A stretch of DNA of 64,000 bases, taken from the NCBI RefSeq assembly GCF_958405895.1, contig NZ_CATZAR010000008.1; one strand, given 5' to 3'. Below the pieces are notes generated by a model, which saw only the letters and a list, made by a program, of their open reading frames with translations, was not told where the DNA came from and made no database searches. Made by a program: the position numbers and the translations under genes. Position 1 is the first letter of the stretch, and each line of letters starts with the position of its first letter. This DNA comes from Ralstonia thomasii (GTDB lineage Bacteria > Pseudomonadota > Gammaproteobacteria > Burkholderiales > Burkholderiaceae). Of the stretch, positions 50,241-57,336 are shown one piece after another.

Positions 50241-51902
50241 TCAGGCGGCAGCGCGTTGCGTGTTCTGCTGATGTGCCAGCGCGGCTTCCACGTAGGCTTT
50301 GAACAGCGGGTGGCCGTCACGCGGCGTCGAGGTGAATTCCGGGTGGAACTGCACGCCGACGAACCACGGGTGCATCGACGCCGGCAGTTCCATCATTTCC
50401 GGCAGGTTTTCCGACGGCGTACGCGCGGAGATGATCATCCCGGCCTTTTCAAGCTGCGGCACGTAGTGGTTGTTCACCTCGTAGCGGTGACGATGGCGTT
50501 CGTTGACTTCCGCGCCGTAGATCGCCGCTGCCTTGGTACCCGATTGCACCGGCACGCGCTGCGAGCCCAGGCGCATGGTGCCGCCCAGGTCGGAGTCGGC
50601 CGAGCGCTTTTCGACGCGGCCATCGCGATCCAGCCATTCGGTGATGAGCGCGACCACCGGATGCTCGGTCTCGTCGTTGAATTCCGTGCTGTTGGCGTCC
50701 TTCATGCCGGCCAGATGGCGTGCAAACTCGATCACGGCCAACTGCATCCCCAGGCAGATGCCCAGGTACGGCACACCCTTTTCACGAGCGTATTGGATTG
50801 CGCGAATCTTGCCTTCCGTACCACGCTTGCCAAAGCCGCCCGGCACCAGAATCGCATCCAGCGTATCCAGCACCTGCGTATGGCCCGATTCCAGTTCTTC
50901 GGAATCGATGTACTCGATATTGACGCGCGTCGAAGTGTGCAGGCCGGCGTGGCGCAGCGCTTCGATCAGCGACTTGTACGACTCGGTCAGGTCAACGTAC
51001 TTGCCGACCATGCCGATGGTGATCTCGTGCTGCGGGTTTTCCAGCGTGTGCACCATATGCGCCCACACCGACAGGTCCGCCGGCGGAGCTTCGATGCGCA
51101 GCTCTTCGCAAATGATGCGATCCAGCCCCTGCTCGTTGAGCATCTGCGGGATCTTGTAAATGGTGTCGACATCCCACACCGAGATCACCGCGTCCTGCGG
51201 CATGTTGGCGAAGAGCGAAATCTTCGCACGCTCATCGTCGGGAATCGGGCGGTCAGCGCGGCACAGCAGCGCGGTCGGCTGGACACCGATTTCGCGCAGC
51301 TTCTGCACCGAATGCTGGGTCGGCTTGGTCTTCAGTTCGCCGGCGCTGGCGATGAACGGCACCAGCGTCAGATGCGCGAACGCCACCTGGTTGCGACCCA
51401 GGCGCAGGCTCATCTGGCGTGCGGCCTCGAGGAACGGCAGCGATTCGATATCGCCCACCGTACCGCCGATTTCCACGATTGCCACATCGGCCTTACCGTC
51501 GTGCGATGCCGCAGCACCGCGCTCGATGAACGCCTGGATTTCGTTGGTGATATGGGGAATGACTTGCACCGTCTTGCCGAGATACTCGCCGCGACGCTCC
51601 TTGCGGATCACGGATTCGTAGATCTGGCCGGTGGTGAAGTTGTTCGCCTTGCGCATCTTGGCCGAGACGAAACGCTCGTAGTGGCCAAGATCGAGGTCGG
51701 TTTCTGCGCCGTCCTCGGTCACAAACACTTCGCCGTGCTGGAACGGGCTCATGGTGCCCGGGTCGACGTTGATGTAGGGATCGAGTTTGAGGAGGGTGAC
51801 TTTGAGACCGCGCGACTCAAGAATGGCCGCGAGCGAGGCGGCGGCGATGCCCTTGCCGAGTGAGGACACTACGCCACCGGTAACGAATACGAACTTGGTC
51901 AT
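50241..51902 (-). CDS. pyrG: CTP synthase
   Basis: 553-residue enzyme converting UTP to CTP with glutamine. The N-terminal synthetase starts TKFVFVTGGVVSSLGKGIAAASL (P-loop) with CTP/UTP-binding regions; the C-terminal class I amidotransferase domain has the nucleophile Cys in VPYLGICLGMQLAVIEFA and His/Glu in WFVGVQFHPEFTSTP. Length is near E. coli (545). It heads the leftward pyrG-kdsA-DUF1330-eno-ftsB run and has a strong extended -10 promoter about 25 bp upstream. Confidence 0.98.
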   Translation of the reverse strand: MTKFVFVTGGVVSSLGKGIAAASLAAILESRGLKVTLLKLDPYINVDPGTMSPFQHGEVFVTEDGAETDLDLGHYERFVSAKMRKANNFTTGQIYESVIRKERRGEYLGKTVQVIPHITNEIQAFIERGAAASHDGKADVAIVEIGGTVGDIESLPFLEAARQMSLRLGRNQVAFAHLTLVPFIASAGELKTKPTQHSVQKLREIGVQPTALLCRADRPIPDDERAKISLFANMPQDAVISVWDVDTIYKIPQMLNEQGLDRIICEELRIEAPPADLSVWAHMVHTLENPQHEITIGMVGKYVDLTESYKSLIEALRHAGLHTSTRVNIEYIDSEELESGHTQVLDTLDAILVPGGFGKRGTEGKIRAIQYAREKGVPYLGICLGMQLAVIEFARHLAGMKDANSTEFNDETEHPVVALITEWLDRDGRVEKRSADSDLGGTMRLGSQRVPVQSGTKAAAIYGAEVNERHRHRYEVNNHYVPQLEKAGMIISARTPSENLPEMMELPASMHPWFVGVQFHPEFTSTPRDGHPLFKAYVEAALAHQQNTQRAAA

Positions 51903-51927
51903 GACCTAGCTTGCCGGGGAAAGCCGG

Positions 51928-51936
51928 ATTATAGCA
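51928..51936 (-). promoter_or_regulatory. Extended -10 promoter of pyrG
   Basis: The leftward strand reads TGC followed by TATAAT (51928-51933), an extended -10 box that needs little -35 help; the start would be near 51921, giving a leader of about 19 bases. Confidence 0.6.
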
Positions 51937-51993
51937 AAGGTCCCCTCTCCGATCCGTGACAGAACGGTGGAATTTGCCCCAGCGCGGTCTTGC

Positions 51994-52815
51994 CTATGCG
52001 GCGTGCGGCATGGAGCCTGCGTTGGCGCGCATTTCGTGGATCAACTCGCGGATCAACCCGGCCGTTTCCAGCGGCTTTTCCATCGGATAGAGGTGGCTGC
52101 CCTCGATCCAGCGCAGCCTGCTGCCGACGATGCGCCGGGTGGCGCCCAGTCCGACCTGCCGAATCTCGCGCGAGCGGGTGCCTGCCACGAAACTGACCGG
52201 AAACGCCGTGCCGCCCGCAACCTTTCGCCCCATGTTGGTCGGCAAGGTCCGGTAGATCTGGTATTCGATTTCGCGAGAGAAACGCAGTGTGCGCTCATGG
52301 TCACGGCCGGTGGGCTCTGTACCATGCTCGACATAGTCGCGCAGCACGTCTTCGTCCCAACGGTCGAACTTGCGCTTGGCCTTGAAGTGGCTCCAGACGG
52401 AGTCGAGATCAGGCCACAGGTGGCGCCGGTTCTTCGTTGCTGCGGCAGGTGATTGGCTCTCATCAATGTCCAGCCACTGCGCAACGCGCAGCAGCTTGGC
52501 GCGCCACCCCGCAATGATCGGTGAATCAAGCATCACGACGCCGCGCACGCGCTCGGGCCGACGAAGTGCCGCCATCAAGCTCAAAAAACCGCCCAGCGAG
52601 TGCCCTACCAGCCAGACCGGCTCGGGCTGCGCGTCGATTTCCGCAAGCAGCTCTTTCACCAGGCCAGGCCACGAACGTGTGACGGGGAAACGTGGATCGT
52701 GCCCAAAGCGCTCCACCGCGCGGATGTCGAATTCGTCACCCAGCACGCCCAGCATCTTGCGATACGTCCCGACGGGAAAGCCGTTGGCATGCGAAAAGAG
52801 CATCACATCGCGCAT
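51994..52815 (-). CDS. Alpha/beta hydrolase at the end of the Anbu operon
   Basis: 273-residue hydrolase. MLFSHANGFPVGTYRKML is the oxyanion region, WLVGHSLGGFLSLMAALRRP the nucleophile elbow (Ser about 93) and WIEGSHLYPMEKP supplies the His; an Asp in FVAGTRSREIRQ or nearby completes the triad. It resembles the small lipase/esterase family with HANGFP near the start. No signal peptide. AGGA precedes the start. It begins 17 bp after the Anbu gene, so the two are co-transcribed, which may tie it to the peptide system. Substrate unknown. Confidence 0.85.
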   Translation of the reverse strand: MRDVMLFSHANGFPVGTYRKMLGVLGDEFDIRAVERFGHDPRFPVTRSWPGLVKELLAEIDAQPEPVWLVGHSLGGFLSLMAALRRPERVRGVVMLDSPIIAGWRAKLLRVAQWLDIDESQSPAAATKNRRHLWPDLDSVWSHFKAKRKFDRWDEDVLRDYVEHGTEPTGRDHERTLRFSREIEYQIYRTLPTNMGRKVAGGTAFPVSFVAGTRSREIRQVGLGATRRIVGSRLRWIEGSHLYPMEKPLETAGLIRELIHEMRANAGSMPHAA

Positions 52816-52832
52816 CGCAGATCCTGTGCCGT

Positions 52833-53735
52833 TCAGTGCGACTTCTGCGATCCGCCAGCCACGCGCTGGATGGTCGAAACCTGTTCCAACGCGGGGCCGG
52901 GCGCACGGTCCGGCGCCGCTGGCGCGTCGGCGGCAGGCGGCGCAATGCGTACGGGCTCAACCTCTGCGGAGGGATGTCCCTCGCGGCGCAGCGGATACGA
53001 CGGCGAAGTGCCGGTTTCCCAATCCGGATCGTCGATTTCGGCAAACACCTGGCGCAGCCGCTTACCCCATGTGCCGCGAATCATCGTGAAATATGGGTTC
53101 TCTTCATCAATGGCGACAAAGCGCGTCACATGCAGCGAGTCGGCCTCGTAGACCAGCAGATCCAGCGGCAAGCCCACCGAAATATTGGACTTCAGCGTCG
53201 AATCCATCGAGATGAGCGCGCATTTTGCGGCTTCATCCAGCGGCAGCCCGGGGCTGACCACGCGATCGATGATCGGCTTGCCGTACTTGGCTTCGCCAAT
53301 CTGGAAATAGCAGTTCTCGGGCGTCGCTTCAATGAAGTTTCCCGCCGCGTAGACGTTGAACAGGCGCGGCCGCTCTGCGCCGATCTGCCCGCCAAAGATG
53401 ATGCTGACATTGAAGTCGATCTTGGCCTTGGCCAATGCCGCGGCGTCGCGGTCGTAGACGTCTCGTACGGCCTCGCCCACGATCGTGGCCGCCTCGAACA
53501 TGTCACGCGCCGTCCACAGCGAGCGCGGCTTGCCGCGCGCTTCGGTCAGCACCTGGCGCACCGCCTGGCTGATGGCGAGATTGCCGGCCGTCAGCAGCAC
53601 CATGACGCGATCGCCTTCGCGCTCGAAGACGGTCATCTTGCGGAACGTGGAAATAGCATCCACGCCCGCGTTGGTACGGGAGTCAGACAGGAACACAAGG
53701 CCTGCGTCCAGGCGCATGGCGACGCAATAAGTCAT
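52833..53735 (-). CDS. Anbu proteasome-like peptidase
   Basis: 300-residue N-terminal-nucleophile hydrolase of the Anbu family, related to HslV and the 20S beta subunit. After Met removal the chain begins TYCVAMRLDAGLVFLSDSRTN: Thr1, Asp17 (SDSR) and Lys32 (FRKM) match the proteasomal active site. GNLAISQAV and FNVYAAGNFIEATPENCYFQIGEAKYGKPIIDR follow. Anbu proteins form open ring-like assemblies with no AAA+ partner gene beside them. The C-terminal 45 residues are Pro/Ala-rich. It lies 82 bp after the transglutaminase-like gene and 17 bp before the hydrolase gene. Natural substrate unknown. Confidence 0.92.
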   Translation of the reverse strand: MTYCVAMRLDAGLVFLSDSRTNAGVDAISTFRKMTVFEREGDRVMVLLTAGNLAISQAVRQVLTEARGKPRSLWTARDMFEAATIVGEAVRDVYDRDAAALAKAKIDFNVSIIFGGQIGAERPRLFNVYAAGNFIEATPENCYFQIGEAKYGKPIIDRVVSPGLPLDEAAKCALISMDSTLKSNISVGLPLDLLVYEADSLHVTRFVAIDEENPYFTMIRGTWGKRLRQVFAEIDDPDWETGTSPSYPLRREGHPSAEVEPVRIAPPAADAPAAPDRAPGPALEQVSTIQRVAGGSQKSH

Positions 53736-53817
53736 GGGCGAAACAACAAACGGAAACGGTGGTTGAGGGCATTCTAGCGCGGCGATCAGAACCCATCCGC
53801 GCGCTTGGAAGAGATGC

Positions 53818-54663
53818 TCAATTCACTTGCGCAGCCTCGGCGGGCAGCGGCTCGATGGAGATGCTGACATCCAGCGTCTCAGCACCCCCGCCCTGCCGCA
53901 CGCCGCGAACCGGCGCAGCCGACTGGTAATCACGCCCGACCGCCAACCGGATATGGCGCGCATCGGTAAAGCATTGGTGGGTGACGTCGATGCTGCACCA
54001 CGTGTGGGATTCGGCATCGAGGCAGACGTCGGCCCAGGCATGACTGGCAAGGTCTTCCTCGCCCACGGCTTGGAAATAGCCGCTGACATAGCGCGCCGGC
54101 ACGCCCAGTGCCCGGCAGCACGCGACCATCACCTGCGCCTGGTCCTGGCATACGCCCGTGCCCAGGCCAAACGCCTCCGCAGCGGCCGTGCCGACGTGAG
54201 TGGTGTTCGGCTTGTAGCGCACACGCGTGGCAATGGCTTGCGCCAGGCGCACGGCAGATTCTGCGTCGCCGTGCACCAGTGCATGCTCGCGCGCAAAGTC
54301 GATCATCTCGGCGGGCGCGGAAGTCAGCGGCGTGGCGCTCAGAAAATACAGCGGCGAAACGCGATAGCGCCCCTGCTCGCGTGCTTCGACAAACCGTTGG
54401 CTGCCAGGCGAGCCCGCAGGAAACGCTTCGACAATGCCGCGCGCGTCGATGATGACGTCTTCCGTACGGTTGCCGAGAGTGAAGTGGTGGACGATGTTGC
54501 CGAAACCGTCGGTGGCGCGCGTGAGGTTGCCAGGCGCGTGGATCTGCCAGCTCTCCACCTGCTGCAGCTCGCCGCTGCGAGGCGTCAGCCGCAGCTCATG
54601 CACGCTGTGGCGCAGCGGCTCGGCATAACGGTAGACCGTCGTATGTCGAATTTGGTATTTCAC
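53818..54663 (-). CDS. Transglutaminase-like (papain-fold) cysteine enzyme, GTG start
   Basis: 281-residue protein with a beta-rich N-terminal domain (MKYQIRHTTVYRYAEPLRHSV, bacterial transglutaminase N) and a core with catalytic Cys172 in GLGTGVCQDQAQVM, His208 in SHAWADVCL and Asp226 in CSIDVTHQC. Probably a cytoplasmic peptidase or acyltransferase on amide bonds. The start is GTG at 54663, fixed by the family sequence; no Shine-Dalgarno is present and a 9-bp GC hairpin sits just upstream (54672-54695). It is third in the ATP-grasp, alpha-E, transglutaminase, Anbu order. Confidence 0.9.
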   Translation of the reverse strand: MKYQIRHTTVYRYAEPLRHSVHELRLTPRSGELQQVESWQIHAPGNLTRATDGFGNIVHHFTLGNRTEDVIIDARGIVEAFPAGSPGSQRFVEAREQGRYRVSPLYFLSATPLTSAPAEMIDFAREHALVHGDAESAVRLAQAIATRVRYKPNTTHVGTAAAEAFGLGTGVCQDQAQVMVACCRALGVPARYVSGYFQAVGEEDLASHAWADVCLDAESHTWCSIDVTHQCFTDARHIRLAVGRDYQSAAPVRGVRQGGGAETLDVSISIEPLPAEAAQVN

Positions 54664-54671
54664 GATGACAC

Positions 54672-54695
54672 GGGCGCCGCCCGAAAGCGGCGCCC
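54672..54695 (-). promoter_or_regulatory. 9-bp hairpin directly before the transglutaminase-like start
   Basis: GGGCGCCGC/GCGGCGCCC (54672-54680 and 54687-54695) with a 6-base loop ends 8 bases before the GTG start, in the place of a ribosome site. It could restrain initiation, or mark a processing or attenuation point inside the operon. Confidence 0.5.
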
Positions 54696-54721
54696 CGATG
54701 TATGCACAATGCCCTGCAGGG

Positions 54722-55672
54722 TCATGCGACCTCGAGCGGCACCAGGAAATCCTGGCTGATGCCGTTGCCCAGGTCGCCGATCCGCTCCAGGAAGTTGGTC
54801 AGCCAGGCATGCAGGCCGACCGAAAAGATATCTTCGATGCGGGCGTACCGCAGGTCGGCGTGCAGTTTACCAGCGCGACGCTCCGTCTCCGCCGATTGAC
54901 TGTTGCGCACGGTCGAAAGAATCGCAACCACCTCGTCCATGCTGGCCAGCAGCGAACGCGGCATGTCGCTGCGCAGGATCAGCAGTTCCGCCACGCGCGT
55001 CGGCGTGATGACGTTGCGATAGATCTTGCGATAAACCTCGAAACCCGACACGGAGCGCAGCGTGGCGGCCCAGTGGTAGAAGTCGCCCTGCTCTGCGGCG
55101 GCTTCATCGCGTGTGGGCGTGGACTGGAACTTCACGTCCAGCAGCCGCGCAGTGTTGTCGGCGCGTTCCAGAAACGTGCCCAGCCGCATGAAGTGGAACG
55201 CGTCGTCCGTCAGCATGGTGCCGACCTGCACGCCGCGCGACAGATGCGAGCGGAACTTCACCCACTCAAAGAACTGCGACGGATCCTCGCGCAGCATGCC
55301 TTCGGCAATCAGGCGCTGCACGTCGAGCCACGTGGTGTTGATGGTTTCCCACACTTCCGTTGTGAGGGAGCCGCGCACGGCGCGGGCGTTCTCACGCGCG
55401 CCGCGCAGGCAGCTCATGATCGACGACGGGTTGGTCATGTCGCGCACCATGAAGTCAATCACGTCGTCGCGCGAAAGCAAGCCATAGCGGTCGGCAAAAA
55501 CCTGCGTGAGTTCGGATATATCGAGCATCGCCCACCAGCCCTGCTCCGCCACTTCCGCCGATTGCGGCATCAGCGAGGTCTGGTAGTTCACGTCGAGCAT
55601 GCGGGCGGTGTTCTCGGCGCGTTCGGTGTAGCGCGCCATCCAGAAAAGGTGGTCTGCGGTGCGGCTGAGCAT
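54722..55672 (-). CDS. Alpha-E domain protein (DUF403)
   Basis: 316-residue, all-helical protein of the alpha-E family. MLSRTADHLFWMARYTERAENTARMLDVNY is the hallmark start; the motif recurs as FMRLGTFLERADNTARLLDVKF in the second half, indicating an internal repeat. Conserved Glu/Arg pairs suggest it binds a partner or nucleotide-linked substrate. Alpha-E proteins occur almost always beside circularly permuted ATP-grasp and transglutaminase genes, as here; their biochemical role is not established. AAGGG lies 7 bases upstream of the start; 74 bp separate it from the ATP-grasp gene. Confidence 0.92.
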   Translation of the reverse strand: MLSRTADHLFWMARYTERAENTARMLDVNYQTSLMPQSAEVAEQGWWAMLDISELTQVFADRYGLLSRDDVIDFMVRDMTNPSSIMSCLRGARENARAVRGSLTTEVWETINTTWLDVQRLIAEGMLREDPSQFFEWVKFRSHLSRGVQVGTMLTDDAFHFMRLGTFLERADNTARLLDVKFQSTPTRDEAAAEQGDFYHWAATLRSVSGFEVYRKIYRNVITPTRVAELLILRSDMPRSLLASMDEVVAILSTVRNSQSAETERRAGKLHADLRYARIEDIFSVGLHAWLTNFLERIGDLGNGISQDFLVPLEVA

Positions 55673-55746
55673 GGCGTTCCCTTCTACGTATCCGATATGC
55701 GGTGGATCGATCAATCGATTGCCAGGTTGCGTCGCTGCGCGTGCGT

Positions 55747-57231
55747 TCAGCGCTCCAGCACCCACGTGTCCTTCGTTCCCCCGCCCTGAGACGAGTTGAC
55801 CACCAGCGAGCCCGCTCGCAACGCCACGCGCGTGAGGCCGCCCGGCACCATGCGCACGTCCTTGCCGGACAGCACAAAAGGCCGCAGATCGATGTGGCGC
55901 GGTGCAATACCAGCCTCCACATAGGTTGGGCAAGTCGACAGCGCCAAGGTGGGCTGGGCGATGTATTGATCAGGGCGCGCCTTCACCACCTCACGGAAAG
56001 CGGCAATCTCTTCCTGCGTGGCAGCCGGACCGACCAGCATGCCGTAGCCGCCTGCCCCGTGCGTCTCCTTGACCACCAGTTCGCCCATGTGGTCCAGGAC
56101 GTATTGCAGGTCATCTGGACGGCGGCACATGTATGTCGGCACGTTATTCAGAATCGGCTCCTCGCCCAGGTAGAAACGGATCATGTCCGGCACATACGGA
56201 TAGATCGACTTGTCGTCTGCCACGCCGGTGCCGATGGCATTACAGATCGTCACGTTGCCCGCGCGATAGACCGACAGCAGCCCCGCTGCGCCGAGCGAAG
56301 AATCCGGGCGGAACACCAGCGGGTCGAGGAAGTCGTCGTCCACACGGCGGTAGATGACATCGATGCGCTGCGGACCCTGCGTCGTGCGCATGTAGAGGTG
56401 GTCGTCCTGCACGAACAGATCGTGGCCCTCCACCAGCTCGACGCCCATTTGCTGTGCCAGGAACGCGTGCTCGAAATATGCCGAGTTGTACATGCCCGGC
56501 GTGAGCACCACCACGGTGGGGTCCGCAATGTTCTGCGGCGACACGCTGCGCAGCATGTCGAGCAGCATGTCGGGGTAATGCGCAACCGGCGCCACACGAT
56601 TGCGTGCGAACAACTCCGGAAACAGCCGCATCATCATCTTGCGGTTTTCCAGCATATACGACACACCCGAGGGCACGCGCAGGTTGTCTTCCAGCACGTA
56701 GAACTCGCCCTCGCCGGCCCGCACGATATCGATGCCAGCCACGTGCGCGTAGATGTCGCGCGGCACGTTGACGCCCAGCATGTCCGGGCGGTATTGGGCG
56801 TTGTTGTAGATCTGATCGGGCGGTATGACGCCCGCGCGCAGGATGTTCTGCTCGTGGTAGATGTCGTGCAGGAAGCGGTTCAGCGCATCAACGCGCTGCC
56901 GCAGGCCGCGCTCGAGCGTGGCCCATTCGCTTGCGGGGAAGATGCGCGGAATGATGTCGAACGGGATGGTGCGTTCAGTGCCGCTGTTCGAATCGTCCTT
57001 GTCGCCGTACACAGCAAAGGTGATACCGACCCGGCGGAAGATCAGGTCTGCCTCGGCGCGCTTGTTCTGCAGCGTCGAGGCGGATTGCGCGCCCAGCCAT
57101 TCGGCGAAACGTCCGTAGTGGCCGCGAACCTCGCCCTGCTGGACGAGCGCTGCCGGGGCCGGTTCGGCGGCATGGGGGTTGCGGTCCCCGTCATGCCAGC
57201 TGAGCATTTCATCGTAGAACCGGACTGCCAT
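55747..57231 (-). CDS. Circularly permuted ATP-grasp protein (DUF404/DUF407)
   Basis: 494-residue predicted carboxylate-amine (peptide) ligase of the circularly permuted ATP-grasp type 2 family. TERTIPFDIIPRIFPASEWATLERGLRQRVDALNRFLHDIYHEQNIL is the diagnostic segment; VLEDNLRVPSGVSYMLENR, DVIYRRVDDDFLDPL and VVKETHGAGGYGMLVGP hold the metal- and ATP-binding residues. It would join an amino acid or peptide to a carboxylate via an acyl-phosphate. GGAGG lies 7 bases before the ATG, the best ribosome site in this operon, which it leads. comEC ends 105 bp upstream. Confidence 0.93.
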   Translation of the reverse strand: MAVRFYDEMLSWHDGDRNPHAAEPAPAALVQQGEVRGHYGRFAEWLGAQSASTLQNKRAEADLIFRRVGITFAVYGDKDDSNSGTERTIPFDIIPRIFPASEWATLERGLRQRVDALNRFLHDIYHEQNILRAGVIPPDQIYNNAQYRPDMLGVNVPRDIYAHVAGIDIVRAGEGEFYVLEDNLRVPSGVSYMLENRKMMMRLFPELFARNRVAPVAHYPDMLLDMLRSVSPQNIADPTVVVLTPGMYNSAYFEHAFLAQQMGVELVEGHDLFVQDDHLYMRTTQGPQRIDVIYRRVDDDFLDPLVFRPDSSLGAAGLLSVYRAGNVTICNAIGTGVADDKSIYPYVPDMIRFYLGEEPILNNVPTYMCRRPDDLQYVLDHMGELVVKETHGAGGYGMLVGPAATQEEIAAFREVVKARPDQYIAQPTLALSTCPTYVEAGIAPRHIDLRPFVLSGKDVRMVPGGLTRVALRAGSLVVNSSQGGGTKDTWVLER

Positions 57232-57336
57232 GCTTTCCTCCCCTGACGGCGCCGCGCGATGTACGCGGCACGCGGTTTTTATAGCACAGCGGTTTTGACC
57301 GCCACAATGGGGCCAACCCGTTGTGCCACCAAGTTT

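Noticed and set aside
49500..51863. 787-codon rightward open frame
   Set aside because: Antisense to kdsA and pyrG, no domain recognised, no ribosome site.
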